Of a stretch of 64,000 nt of DNA, positions 6,868-16,451 are shown one piece after another (the stretch's first letter is position 1; each line of letters starts with the position of its first letter). The notes below the pieces were generated by a model. The model saw only the letters and a program-made list of their open reading frames with translations. It searched no databases and was not told the DNA's origin. This DNA is from Wenzhouxiangella sp. XN24 (lineage in GTDB: Bacteria > Pseudomonadota > Gammaproteobacteria > Steroidobacterales > XN24): positions 248,001-312,000 of the forward strand of contig NZ_JAAMFG010000036.1 in NCBI RefSeq assembly GCF_011064545.1, written 5' to 3'. A program made the translations under genes and the position numbers.

Positions 6868-9495
6868 ATGCCTCTGCCCGTTTTTCCTGCGCCCCTCGCC
6901 GACGCACGGCGCTGCCTGTACCTGTTCGCCGCCCTGCTGTACGTCTCCGCCATCGAGGCCGCTCCCGGCGTGCCGCCCGAAGCGGGGCGCGACGCGACCA
7001 TCCCGACGCCGTATGACGTGCTGGGCTTCGAACCGGGCGCAAGGCATCCGCAGCACCACGAAATCGTCGCCTACATGCAGGCGCTGGATGAGGCTTCCGA
7101 CCGGGTGCGAATCGAGATCACCGGCGAAACCCACGGCGGCCGGCCGCTGCTGCTGGCCTATTTCGCCCGTCCCGAGAGGCTGCAGGACCTGGACACGCTG
7201 CGCGCCGGACGTCACGCCGCCAGCCGGGAGGGGCGCGGACCGCTGGTGGCCTGGCTCGGCTATTCGGTCCACGGGAACGAGGCTTCCGGCGCCTCCGCGG
7301 CGCTGCTGATGGCCTGGCACCTCGCCTCGTCACAGTCACCCGAAGTGCTTGCGTGGCTGGACGAGATGGTCATCGTGATGGAGCCGGTCATCAATCCCGA
7401 CGGCCTCGACCGCTTCGCCCACTGGGTCAATGCCCACCGGGGCCGACACCCGTCGGCCGATCCCGCGGATCGCGAGCACCACGAGGCCTGGCCGAACGGG
7501 CGCACGAACTATTACTGGTTCGACCTGAATCGCGACCTGATGCCGTTGACGCACCCGGAATCGCGGGCCCGCGTGCGGCACTACCATCTCTGGCGTCCGC
7601 ACGTGGTGACCGACGTGCACGAGATGGGCACCGGGGCGAGCTATTTCTTCCAGCCGGGAGTGGCGGAACGCAACCACCCGCTCATGCCGCAGGGCAACCA
7701 GGAGATGACCGCCAGGTTGGCCGAGGTGCATGGCGAAATCCTCGACGCCGCGGGGCAACCCTATTACACGCGCGAAACCTTCGACGACTATTACATCGGC
7801 AAGGGCTCGACCTATCCCGACGTGACGGGGGGCGTGGGCATTCTTTTCGAGCAGGGATCTTCCCGCGGCCATGTCGTGGACACCCCCTGGGGGACGCGCA
7901 GTTTCGCCGACGCGATCGCCAACCAGGTGCGCACCTCGATTTCCACGTTGCGCGGCGCCCGGGCCGCGGCGGGCGATCTCGTCGACTACCAGGCGGCATT
8001 CTTCCGTGATGCACAGGATCGGGCGCGACGCGATCGCCGCGCCGGCTGGGTGCTGGGTGACGGCGGCGACCCGGTCCGGGCAAACGGATTGCTGGAGCTG
8101 CTCCTCGGGCACGACATCGACGTCCGCCCGCTGGACGCCGACCTGGATATCGACGGGGAGCAGTACCGTGCGGGACGCGCCTGGTTCGTACCGGCCGCGC
8201 AGGACCACTACCTGTTCTTGCGCGCACTGTTCGACGTCTCGACCGAGATGCCGTCCGAGACCTTCTACGACGTCTCCGCCTGGCCCCTGCAGCATGCATT
8301 CAATCTGCCGCTGGCGACGGTGCGTCGCGCGCCGGCCACGGGTGAACCGCTGCAATCCGTCCCGGTCGTCCGGGGCACGGAGATAGAGCAAGCCGCGCGC
8401 GCCTGGCTCGTGCCGTGGAACCAGCAGCGGGCGCCCGCGCTTCTCGCGGCCTTGCTCGCAGAAGGCTACCGCGTGCAGGCGGCCACCCTGCCGTTGACGA
8501 TCGACGTCAGCGGTGCATCGCGGGACCTCGTGCGCGGCAGCCTGATCGTGCATGCCGGCATCCAGCCCGGCGACCGGCCGCCCGTGGGCGCGCGGCTGGC
8601 ACGGCTTGCAGAGCGCCACAGCGTCGAGGTCCTCGCGGCGCGACGCGGTCTCAGCGAGACCGGGATCGATCTCGGTTCCCCGGCGGCGGTCATGCTCGAT
8701 GCCCCGCGGATCGCGCTGCTCACCGGGCGCGGCCTGAACGGCTACCACGCAGGCTACATCTGGCACTGGTTCGATACACGCCTGCAGCAGCCACTCACGC
8801 AACTCGACTGGCCGCGCGCACTCGACGACCTGTCGCGCTATACGCACGTCATCCTCCCCGACGGGGATTACGACGCCATGCCGGCAGCCCTGGGTGAGAC
8901 GCTGGTGAACTTCGTCCAGGATGGCGGCCAGCTCGTCGCGCTGCGCTCGGCCGCCCGGTGGGTGGAAACCTTGCCGCTCGAGTGGGGCTTCGTCGGCCAG
9001 GATGCCGGACCCGCCGCCGAAGAGACGGCCCAGGCCGGCGCGGAGGGAGACGAGAAGGGAGACGCACCCGGCACGACGATGGAACGGCGCCCGTTCGGCG
9101 CCTTCACGGACGATCATGCCCGTGAACAGGTGGGCGGCAGCGTGCTGCGGATCGAGCTGGATCCCACCCATCCCATGGCCTTCGGCTATCGCGACACGGA
9201 ACTCACGGTGCTACGGCGCGGGAGCCATCGCCTGCGGCCGGTGAGCAACCCTTACGCCCAGCCCGCCACGTACGCCGCCGAACCGCTGGTCGCAGGTTTT
9301 CTCTCGGCGAACAACCGGGCGCGTCTAGCCGGGAGTCCCGCAATCGTGGCCTCGCGCATCGGGCGCGGCCTGGTAGTGCGGATGGCCGACGATTATCTCT
9401 TTCGTGGTTACTGGTGGGGCACGGAAACGCTGTTCGCCAACGCGCTGTTTTTCGGCGGCCTCGTCGGAGACACCGTTTTGCCTGTCCAGGACTGA
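6868..9495 (+). CDS. M14-family zinc carboxypeptidase-like protein, exported
   Basis: The 875-residue protein begins with a hydrophobic signal segment and then a peptidase M14 domain. Zinc ligands are visible as HGNEAS (HxxE, about residue 135) and DVHEMG (about residue 250). The substrate-binding region shows NPDGLDRF and FDLNRDLMPLTHPES. After about residue 370 comes a long C-terminal half with a glutamine-amidotransferase-like fold region and no recognised catalytic motif. The ATG at 6868 is preferred over an in-frame TTG at 6844, but the ribosome site is weak. It is likely a periplasmic or secreted metallopeptidase of the type found in Xanthomonadales and Bacteroidetes. The substrate is unknown. 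Confidence 0.8.
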   Translation: MPLPVFPAPLADARRCLYLFAALLYVSAIEAAPGVPPEAGRDATIPTPYDVLGFEPGARHPQHHEIVAYMQALDEASDRVRIEITGETHGGRPLLLAYFARPERLQDLDTLRAGRHAASREGRGPLVAWLGYSVHGNEASGASAALLMAWHLASSQSPEVLAWLDEMVIVMEPVINPDGLDRFAHWVNAHRGRHPSADPADREHHEAWPNGRTNYYWFDLNRDLMPLTHPESRARVRHYHLWRPHVVTDVHEMGTGASYFFQPGVAERNHPLMPQGNQEMTARLAEVHGEILDAAGQPYYTRETFDDYYIGKGSTYPDVTGGVGILFEQGSSRGHVVDTPWGTRSFADAIANQVRTSISTLRGARAAAGDLVDYQAAFFRDAQDRARRDRRAGWVLGDGGDPVRANGLLELLLGHDIDVRPLDADLDIDGEQYRAGRAWFVPAAQDHYLFLRALFDVSTEMPSETFYDVSAWPLQHAFNLPLATVRRAPATGEPLQSVPVVRGTEIEQAARAWLVPWNQQRAPALLAALLAEGYRVQAATLPLTIDVSGASRDLVRGSLIVHAGIQPGDRPPVGARLARLAERHSVEVLAARRGLSETGIDLGSPAAVMLDAPRIALLTGRGLNGYHAGYIWHWFDTRLQQPLTQLDWPRALDDLSRYTHVILPDGDYDAMPAALGETLVNFVQDGGQLVALRSAARWVETLPLEWGFVGQDAGPAAEETAQAGAEGDEKGDAPGTTMERRPFGAFTDDHAREQVGGSVLRIELDPTHPMAFGYRDTELTVLRRGSHRLRPVSNPYAQPATYAAEPLVAGFLSANNRARLAGSPAIVASRIGRGLVVRMADDYLFRGYWWGTETLFANALFFGGLVGDTVLPVQD

Positions 9496-9502
9496 GCGGG
9501 CA

Positions 9503-10921
9503 CTAAGCCGGCGAACCCGCCTGGTCGGCGGCCGACAGCATGGGGAAATAGTGGCGGTCGGAGCCCAGCATGTGGCGCATGATGACCTCGTAGGCGAGGA
9601 ACTGGAACAGCTCGGCGACGGGCTGCTCGCCCCGCGATACGGACGCGGCAAGTTCGTTCGCCTTCGTCACGAGCGCGGCATGCTCCTGGCGGTGCTGGGA
9701 AAGGCAGGAATAGTCGATGTCGCCGAGCAGCGATTCCTCGTCCGAGAAATGCTGGCGAATATCCCTGATCAGCTGGCGACTGAGCTCGGTCGCATGATCG
9801 TCGCCTCTCGAGGAAAGCACTGAGACCAGCAGCTCGTTCGCGGCCCTGACCAGCCCCTCGTGCTGGGCATCGATCAGTGCATGCCCGGAATTGAAGCGGT
9901 TCTTCCACACCAGCTTGACGAAGTTTCCGGCCGGGCGGACGTCGCCCTCGAGCGCCGTCGTGAGCGGCGGCGGGTGGCTGACCGCGACCTGGTTACGACC
10001 ATTCTCTTTCGCTTCATAAAGCGCCTGGTCGCCGCGCCGCATCCAGTCCGCCCAGGACTCCATCGCCACGAACTCCGCAACGCCGAAAGACGCCGTGACC
10101 CGATCCACGAGTTCGAAACTGTGTTTCTCGATCCGTTCGCGGATGCGCTCGGCGAGCGCCTGGGCCGCGGTGAGGCCGGTGTTCGGCAGCAGCAGGACGA
10201 ACTCCTCGCCGCCCCAACGGGTCACGGAGTCGGATCTGCGCACCGAATCGCGCAACAGCCCCGCCAGCTCGACCAGCACCTTGTCGCCCGCATCGTGGCC
10301 CAGCGTGTCGTTGATGCACTTGAAGTGGTCGATATCCACCAGCATCATCGTCAGCGGCTGGCACTCGCGCGCGGCGCGATGGATCTCGCTCTCCACGGAC
10401 TCTTCGAAACGGCGACGGTTCCATGCGCCCGTGAGGCCGTCGGTCAGCGCCAGTTCCTCGAGGTTGCGCAGGGTGCTGACGAGCCGTGCATTTTTCGACT
10501 CCGCGCGCGCCAGTGCGCGTTTCGCTTCGTGAGCTTCCTGAGCTTTTGTCGCAGCCTGCAACGCAACGACCCCGATGGCGATCAGCCGTTCGTGGTCATC
10601 GAAAACCGGGAAATGGGTCGAAGTGAACAGCACCCGCCGGCCGTCGATGGAGATCTCGACCTCCACGCTGATACTGCGTCGCTGTTGCAGCGCTTCGTCA
10701 TGTGCCGACCCGAGCACCGCCACGAGGTCCGGAGGCAACACGTCCTCGTCGCTTTGGCCGACGAGTTCATCCGCGGGGCGATCGGCGAAGGCGCTGAAGC
10801 CCTCGTTCGCATAGAGGTAACGGCCGTCGAGGTCCTTCAGGGCGACCGCGGCGCCACTGTGGCGGAGAAAACTGGGCAGGATGCCCTCGAGATCGGCGAG
10901 ATCGAACTCAGGAGAACGCAT
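9503..10921 (-). CDS. Diguanylate cyclase with N-terminal PAS and C-terminal hemerythrin domain
   Basis: The 472-residue cytoplasmic protein has a PAS domain (about 12-120), a short coiled coil, a GGDEF domain with an intact GGEEF active site at 237-241 and an RxxD product-inhibition site just before it (RRSD, 228-231). A C-terminal bacteriohemerythrin domain (about 335-460) follows. The di-iron ligands are suggested by H347 and H354 (SGHALIDAQHE), HFSDEE, H410/H414 (HRQEH) and RHMLGSDRHYF. GGDEF-hemerythrin proteins make c-di-GMP in response to oxygen or redox state. The PAS domain may add a second sensor input. The gene is convergent with the peptidase, with only 7 bp between the stops. Confidence 0.9.
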   Translation of the reverse strand: MRSPEFDLADLEGILPSFLRHSGAAVALKDLDGRYLYANEGFSAFADRPADELVGQSDEDVLPPDLVAVLGSAHDEALQQRRSISVEVEISIDGRRVLFTSTHFPVFDDHERLIAIGVVALQAATKAQEAHEAKRALARAESKNARLVSTLRNLEELALTDGLTGAWNRRRFEESVESEIHRAARECQPLTMMLVDIDHFKCINDTLGHDAGDKVLVELAGLLRDSVRRSDSVTRWGGEEFVLLLPNTGLTAAQALAERIRERIEKHSFELVDRVTASFGVAEFVAMESWADWMRRGDQALYEAKENGRNQVAVSHPPPLTTALEGDVRPAGNFVKLVWKNRFNSGHALIDAQHEGLVRAANELLVSVLSSRGDDHATELSRQLIRDIRQHFSDEESLLGDIDYSCLSQHRQEHAALVTKANELAASVSRGEQPVAELFQFLAYEVIMRHMLGSDRHYFPMLSAADQAGSPA

Positions 10922-11125
10922 GGCGTGCGCTCCGGCGATGCGTGGCGCAACAGGCCAGGTGAAGAGGTGCCGGGTTGGGCCGCGACCGGCAAGCCGGATG
11001 TCGCATGATCAGCTCCTTCCTAAGTCTTCGATTCCGTGCGCGGGACAGCGATCCTTTAGCTCATTTCGAGCATACGTACAAACCACTACATAACACAGTT
11101 CCGGCGGATGTCGCCACCGCCGGGT

Positions 11126-14100
11126 TCACCGCTCGGCAACGCGCTCGTGCATTCTTGTGTGCGTGCCGCGGGCATCATCTTGGGAGGGATAAATGACTGG
11201 CGCATCAGGGTTTTCAACCTGGGATGCGTTCGAGACGTCGTTTCCACAGGCTTTTTCGCGCAGTGCCGCGATGCCTGCAAGGAGCCGCGCGCGTGCTCCG
11301 TGGAATTCGCCGAGGCGAGCCTGGGCGACTTCCGCCTGGCCGGCGTCGCACAGCGCCAGCAGTTGGTCCGCCATGGCGTGGACCTGCGTGTGCAAGGCCC
11401 CCAGCGCCTGGAATTCGGCGGTCAAACCGAAATCGGCCGTGCCGATGCCGTGGTACCACTGGCCGAACTGACAGGCGCCGTCGCCCGGCACCGAGGCGGT
11501 GACACCGCTTTCGATGCAGCGGATGACGTCGGCGGCCCACGTCGTGTGGCTGCGCGTCACTACCTCGAGGAACAGCGCCTCGCGCCCTGGCGCCAGGCCG
11601 TCGGACAACGAGCGCCAGGCACCGCGCTCGCGCCAATCCTCCAGCCACTGCGGCAGCTCCTCCGCCGGCATGGGCATGCCGATGCCGTAGCCTTGCGCCA
11701 GCGGACAGCCCAGGCGCAACAGCATGGCGCCGTGCTCCATGGTCTCGACGCCCTCCGCGATCACCGGCCGGTTGAACGCCCGGGCCAGCCGCACCACGCT
11801 CTCGACGATGCCGAGGTCGTTCGGGTCGTGCAGCATGTCGCGCACGAAGCTCTGGTCGATCTTGAGCAGGTCGACGGGGAGGCGACGCAGATAGGCGAGC
11901 GAGCTGTATCCCGTGCCGAAGTCATCGAGCGACACCCTGACGCCGAGGTTGCGGCAGCTGGCGAGCAGGAGGGAGGCCTCCTCCAGGTTGCTCAGCGTCG
12001 CGTTTTCGACGATCTCGAGTTCGAGCTGCTCCGGTGCGACCTGGGGATGGCGTGACAGCGCCTGTTCGATGCGCTCTGCGAAATCCGGCACGAGGAGGTG
12101 CGTCGGGCTGATATTCACGCTGACCACCTGCGCCATCCCGGCTTCGTTCCAGCGACCGATCTGTTCCAGTGCGCGTTCGACGACCCAGTCGCCCAGGCGG
12201 ATTTCCAGCTCGGTACCGTCCAGCTGACCGAGGAACGTGCCGGGCGAGAGCACACCGCGCGACGGGTGACGCCAGCGCAACAGGGCTTCCATGCCGACCA
12301 CGGCGCCGTCTTCCAGGTTCACCTTGGGCTGGTAGTACAACGCGAATTCGCCCTCCTCGAGCGCGCGTTCCAGCCGGTCCAGGCTCTTGCGCCGCGCCAT
12401 GCTGAGGCGATCCTGGTCGGGGTCGAACACGTGGCACCGGTTCCTGCCGAGGCTCTTCGCCCGGTACATCGCCTGGTCCGCATGACGCAACAGCGTATCG
12501 GGCTCCGGGTCGTCGGGCGGGAACATCGTGAGGCCGATGCTGCTCGTCACCGCGAGCTTGCGCCCGGCGATCACGATGGGTTCACCGGCCTTCGCCAACA
12601 CGCGCTGCAGCACCGCCTCGGCTTCGCGCACGCCCTCGAGATCATTCAGCAACAGCACGAACTCGTCGCCGCCGAGCCGCGCCAGCGTGTCCTCGCCGCG
12701 CAATACCGTCTTCAGTCGGGCGGTCAATTCGACCAGCAGCCTGTCGCCGCTGGCATGGCCGAGGCGATCGTTGACCGCCTTGAAGCCGTCCACGTCCAGG
12801 TAGCACACCGCCAGGTGCCGCCCGGCGCGGCGGGCATGCGCCACGGCTTTCTGCAACAGTTCCATCAGCAGGCGGCGGTTCGGAGTGCCTGTCAGCGTGT
12901 CGTAGTGCGCGATCTGGCGGAGCTCCTGCTCGTGCGCCTTGAGTCGCGTGATGTCGCGGATATGTCCGTGCCAGATGATGCTCTGGTCTTCCTGGGGCAC
13001 GGGCGCGGCGCTGCCTTCCAGCCAGATCGTGCGCCCGTCGGGCAGGCAGACCCGGTACTGGTCGAACCAGGGCGCCAGCCGGCGCGCGGATTCCAGGATG
13101 CGCTCGGCGACGCGGGCCCTGTCCTCCGGGTGCAGCACCTCGAATACGGGTGTCGCGTCTTCCGCCACGGCCTCGGGCGTGAGACCGTAAATCGCGCTCA
13201 TGCCGGCGCTGGCGTAGGGGAAATGACTGCTGCCATCGGGTCGCAGGCGATACTGGTAGATCACGCCGGGCACATGGGCGGCGATGTTCTGCAAGCGATC
13301 GAGAACCTCGAGGCGCTGCTCATCGGCGCGTTTCCGCGCGCTGATGTCCTGGTGGGTGCCCGCGACGAGCAAGGGCTTGCCGTCTTCCGAACGGCTGGCG
13401 ATGGCGCCACGATCGAGCACCCAGACCCAGTGGCCGGCCTTGTGGCGCATGCGCAGTTCGCACTCGTAGTGGTCCACCTCGCCGCAGAAATGGCGTCCCA
13501 GCACGCGGCTCGATCGGGCGAAGTCGTCCGGATGTACGAAACGATTCCAGGTCGTGATCGTGATCGGCTGCAGCTCGGCAAGCGTATAGCCGATCATCTC
13601 GGCCCAGCGCTCGTTGATGACCAGCTCGCCTGTCTGGACGTTCCATTCCCACGTACCGACGCGCGTGCCCTTGATGATCGTGTCGAGGCGGCGACGCTGG
13701 GACACCAGCTCGTTGCGTTGCCGGGTGCGCTCGGTGATGTCCTGGCCGACGCCGAGCACGCCGATGACACGCCCCGTGGTGTCAAGCACCGGCGTCTGGG
13801 TGATCTCCAGGAGTTCCTCGTGACCGTCGTCGGCGAATCGCACCACGGCTTCCATGACCGTCCGGCCCGCGGGCACATCGCGGTCCAGGGTTGCGAGATG
13901 CGAGGCGCCGAGCTCGCCCGTGGTTCGGCCGATCACCGCGTGCTCCGGCCAGCCGATCAATTGCTCGAAACGCCGATTGCATCCCAGGTGCACGCCATCG
14001 ACATCCCGCAGCCAGACCACTTGCGGCAAGGAATTCAGCAGCGTCTGTAACTGCGAGTGCTCCCGCTCCAGCAACCGTGCCGAATGCTCCGTCTCCCGGC

Positions 14101-15118
14101 GCGCGCTCGCGATCCGCCGATTGGCGACGGCGAGCGCACCCGAGAGCACCAGCACCAGGACGATCGCAACCGCCAGCACGGTGATCTGCAGCCGGAAGGT
14201 CGACCAGACATCGCCCAGGCGGATGGATGGTGCCATGTCGAAAGGTGGCAGACCGAGGGCCCGCATGGCACGTTCCACGGGCGCGTAATCCGCCGGCACG
14301 GCGAAGCCGTGAATACCCGCCGCCACCGCCGCCGGATCCCCCGGCTCAAGGGCCAGGAGGGCCGCCGTCAGGCGACGCGCCGTCTGCGGGTCCACGTGCG
14401 GCAAAGCCACGAAGGGCCACTCGGGATACAGACGCGTAGACACCGCGAAGGGGAATCCCGGGAGGTCCTGGCGAGCAACCACCTGCAAGGCATCGGCCTC
14501 CAGTCGCCCCTCGGAGATCATGTGCTCGATGATCCCGGTGCGAATGAAGCCCGCATCCACCTCGCCCTCGAGCACGGCGCGCACGACGTTGTCATGCGGC
14601 TGGCCCAGTTCGACGAAATCCAGGCGGCGCGGATCGATTCCCGCTTCCCGCAGCGCCTCCATGGGTGCTGCGTAGCCGCCGAGATAGCGACGCCCGGTGA
14701 TGGCGACCGTCTTCCCCTGGAGGCTGGCGAGGTCGACGACATCGCTGCGGCCGGCCCGTGCCACGACGACGCCTCCGAGAGCGGCCACCGGAACACCGCT
14801 TTCAAGGTTCACGAGCGTCGCGACCGCGCCCGACAGGGCGTTGTGTTCCCGCAAGGTGATGTAGTGGGTCGGATTGGTGAAGAGAAAATCGAGTTCATGG
14901 CGCAGCAGCGCAGCCTCGATCTCTCGCTGGTCGAGGACCAGCAGGCGGATGTCGTAACGGGGCAGCGCTTCGCCCAGGTAACGGGCGACCGGCGTCAGGC
15001 GTGTCTCGAGCATCGCCTTGTCACGATAGGCGAACACGCCGATGTTGAGCGTCTGGTCCGCGTACGACGTGAACGGGGCAGCCAGGAACCCGATAATCAG
15101 CCACGGCAGTATTCTCAT
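11126..15118 (-). CDS. Hybrid c-di-GMP sensor: PhnD-like binding domain, TM, three PAS, GGDEF, EAL, CZB
   Basis: The 1330-residue protein starts with a signal/anchor (MRILPWLIIGFLAAP). Residues 22-290 are a periplasmic PhnD-type phosphate/phosphonate-binding fold. A transmembrane helix spans about 311-333, and three PAS/PAC modules follow (about 357-468, 478-600, 605-730). The GGDEF domain has intact GGDEF at 816-820 with an upstream RxxD (807-810). The EAL domain (about 915-1160) retains EALLRW, NISPTHL and DDFGTGYSS. The last 140 residues look like a chemoreceptor zinc-binding (CZB) domain: HTTW at 1191, CQFGQWYHG at 1216, then HTQVH at 1243. The start is set by the signal sequence and by a 4-bp overlap with the upstream binding-protein gene. 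Both enzymatic halves look competent, so net activity cannot be predicted. Confidence 0.9.
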   Translation of the reverse strand: MRILPWLIIGFLAAPFTSYADQTLNIGVFAYRDKAMLETRLTPVARYLGEALPRYDIRLLVLDQREIEAALLRHELDFLFTNPTHYITLREHNALSGAVATLVNLESGVPVAALGGVVVARAGRSDVVDLASLQGKTVAITGRRYLGGYAAPMEALREAGIDPRRLDFVELGQPHDNVVRAVLEGEVDAGFIRTGIIEHMISEGRLEADALQVVARQDLPGFPFAVSTRLYPEWPFVALPHVDPQTARRLTAALLALEPGDPAAVAAGIHGFAVPADYAPVERAMRALGLPPFDMAPSIRLGDVWSTFRLQITVLAVAIVLVLVLSGALAVANRRIASARRETEHSARLLEREHSQLQTLLNSLPQVVWLRDVDGVHLGCNRRFEQLIGWPEHAVIGRTTGELGASHLATLDRDVPAGRTVMEAVVRFADDGHEELLEITQTPVLDTTGRVIGVLGVGQDITERTRQRNELVSQRRRLDTIIKGTRVGTWEWNVQTGELVINERWAEMIGYTLAELQPITITTWNRFVHPDDFARSSRVLGRHFCGEVDHYECELRMRHKAGHWVWVLDRGAIASRSEDGKPLLVAGTHQDISARKRADEQRLEVLDRLQNIAAHVPGVIYQYRLRPDGSSHFPYASAGMSAIYGLTPEAVAEDATPVFEVLHPEDRARVAERILESARRLAPWFDQYRVCLPDGRTIWLEGSAAPVPQEDQSIIWHGHIRDITRLKAHEQELRQIAHYDTLTGTPNRRLLMELLQKAVAHARRAGRHLAVCYLDVDGFKAVNDRLGHASGDRLLVELTARLKTVLRGEDTLARLGGDEFVLLLNDLEGVREAEAVLQRVLAKAGEPIVIAGRKLAVTSSIGLTMFPPDDPEPDTLLRHADQAMYRAKSLGRNRCHVFDPDQDRLSMARRKSLDRLERALEEGEFALYYQPKVNLEDGAVVGMEALLRWRHPSRGVLSPGTFLGQLDGTELEIRLGDWVVERALEQIGRWNEAGMAQVVSVNISPTHLLVPDFAERIEQALSRHPQVAPEQLELEIVENATLSNLEEASLLLASCRNLGVRVSLDDFGTGYSSLAYLRRLPVDLLKIDQSFVRDMLHDPNDLGIVESVVRLARAFNRPVIAEGVETMEHGAMLLRLGCPLAQGYGIGMPMPAEELPQWLEDWRERGAWRSLSDGLAPGREALFLEVVTRSHTTWAADVIRCIESGVTASVPGDGACQFGQWYHGIGTADFGLTAEFQALGALHTQVHAMADQLLALCDAGQAEVAQARLGEFHGARARLLAGIAALREKACGNDVSNASQVENPDAPVIYPSQDDARGTHTRMHERVAER

Positions 15119-16089
15119 GGTTCGAAGCCGGACCGCAGGTACTCGGCGGTAGCCAGTCCATCGAGAGTCTTGGATGCCGGCAGACGTCCGTTGGCAGCCA
15201 TCCATGCGACGAGCTTTGCAGCGGCCGCCTCCAGGCGCCCCTCGTCCGTATCCAGCAAGGCCTGGTTCCCCGCGAGATCCGGGAGGACGAGGCCGCGGTA
15301 GGCGGCGAGCACCCTGTCGCCGGGAAGTTGCAGGCGGGACGCCAGCCGATAGGCCGTATCCTGCGGGCTATGGCGCAAGGCGTACAGGCCGCGGAAATGC
15401 GCCTGGATCAAGGCTTCGACCTGCTCCCCTTTTTGTTCCAGCACATCCCGCCGGACCGCCAGCACGTCGAATATCCATTCGGGCATGGCCGTGCTGTCGA
15501 ACACTTTCTCCGCACCTTCGAGCATGAGCTGGCTGGCGGTCGGCTCGTAGGTCACCAGGCCATCGAGTTCATAGGTATCCCAGGCCGCCCGGTGAGAGCC
15601 CTCGATGGGCACCGAGATGATATCGGCCATCGTCAATCCGGCCGCAGCAAGCGCCTGCGAGAGGACGAGCGCCCCCACCGCAGTGGTCTCGACGCCGATC
15701 CGCCGACCCCGCAGTTCATCGAGTGTCCGGATGCCGGGCCGCACAAGCACCTTGTCCGCGCCAACCGAAACGTTGAACACGAGGACCACGCTGAGAGGCA
15801 CGCCCGAGGCGCGCGCCAGGAGCACTTCGTCGAGCGTCAGTGCGGCCGCCTCGATGCGCCCCTCCTGCAATGCCTGGAGGCTTTCGCTCGCGGTACGCGT
15901 CTCGACCAGCTCGACCTGGCCGGGAGACAGCCAGCCCTCGTCGCGGGCCAGGAACATGAACTCGTAGCCGGGCCAGACATGACTGCCGACTTTAAGCGGG
16001 GGGGCAGGCGTGCATGCGGACAGGGCGGCCAGCATGAATCCGACCACCGTGACGAGATGCAGGTACAAGGGGCGCTTCATCTCCGGCAT
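15115..16089 (-). CDS. Solute-binding lipoprotein, NMT1/SsuA-like
   Basis: The 324-residue protein has a lipoprotein signal ending LSAC. A type 2 periplasmic binding fold of the nitrate/sulfonate/taurine/thiamine-precursor class follows (VGSHVWPGYEFMFLARDEGW, then LKDLRGR-like TLDELRGRRIGVETT). Normally such proteins feed an ABC permease. Here no permease or ATPase is adjacent; the next gene, overlapping by 4 bp, is a c-di-GMP enzyme with its own periplasmic binding domain. The binding protein may therefore act as an environmental sensor partner. Start at 16089, or 16080 (MKRPLY), which fits the signal peptide equally well. The ligand is unknown. Confidence 0.8.
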   Translation of the reverse strand: MPEMKRPLYLHLVTVVGFMLAALSACTPAPPLKVGSHVWPGYEFMFLARDEGWLSPGQVELVETRTASESLQALQEGRIEAAALTLDEVLLARASGVPLSVVLVFNVSVGADKVLVRPGIRTLDELRGRRIGVETTAVGALVLSQALAAAGLTMADIISVPIEGSHRAAWDTYELDGLVTYEPTASQLMLEGAEKVFDSTAMPEWIFDVLAVRRDVLEQKGEQVEALIQAHFRGLYALRHSPQDTAYRLASRLQLPGDRVLAAYRGLVLPDLAGNQALLDTDEGRLEAAAAKLVAWMAANGRLPASKTLDGLATAEYLRSGFEP

Positions 16090-16208
16090 CCAGGTCGCAA
16101 TACCTTATGGATAGCGGCCGGGGATGCCGGATTCTTTAGCGATTCGGACGACGCCGGACAGTCACGACAGGGCGATATCTCGGCGTCAGCCTTTAAGGGA
16201 GTATTGAG

Positions 16209-16451
16209 ATGGAGTGGCTGTTCAACGCCGAGCAATGGCTGATGGCACCCGCAATACCGCTGTGGCTCGTCATATTCATTGTCATTTTTTGGCCCGAAAT
16301 ACCGAGGAGGCTTCGGCTGGTAAGGCAGGCCAAGCCTGAAGAGAAAAGGAAAGAATACGTTTTTCTTGTTGCGGCGCTGGTGGTTTCCGGCCTGCTTGCC
16401 TGGTCGGTTATCACCTATCTCATGATCGCGCTGCGAAGCGGCGTCAATTAG
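16209..16451 (+). CDS. Small two-helix membrane protein, unknown function
   Basis: The 80-residue protein has two predicted transmembrane helices (about 14-30 and 50-74). They are joined by a charged loop rich in Arg, Lys and Glu (RRLRLVRQAKPEEKRKE). An SD-like GGGAG lies 8 bp before the ATG. I do not recognise the family. It is divergent from the binding-protein operon and sits at the left edge of the island, with its stop overlapping the end of a tiny minus-strand frame. Confidence 0.55.
   Translation: MEWLFNAEQWLMAPAIPLWLVIFIVIFWPEIPRRLRLVRQAKPEEKRKEYVFLVAALVVSGLLAWSVITYLMIALRSGVN

Noticed and set aside
16090-16208. A promoter for the binding-protein operon or the small membrane gene
   Set aside because: No convincing -35/-10 pair or operator could be read in this divergent gap.
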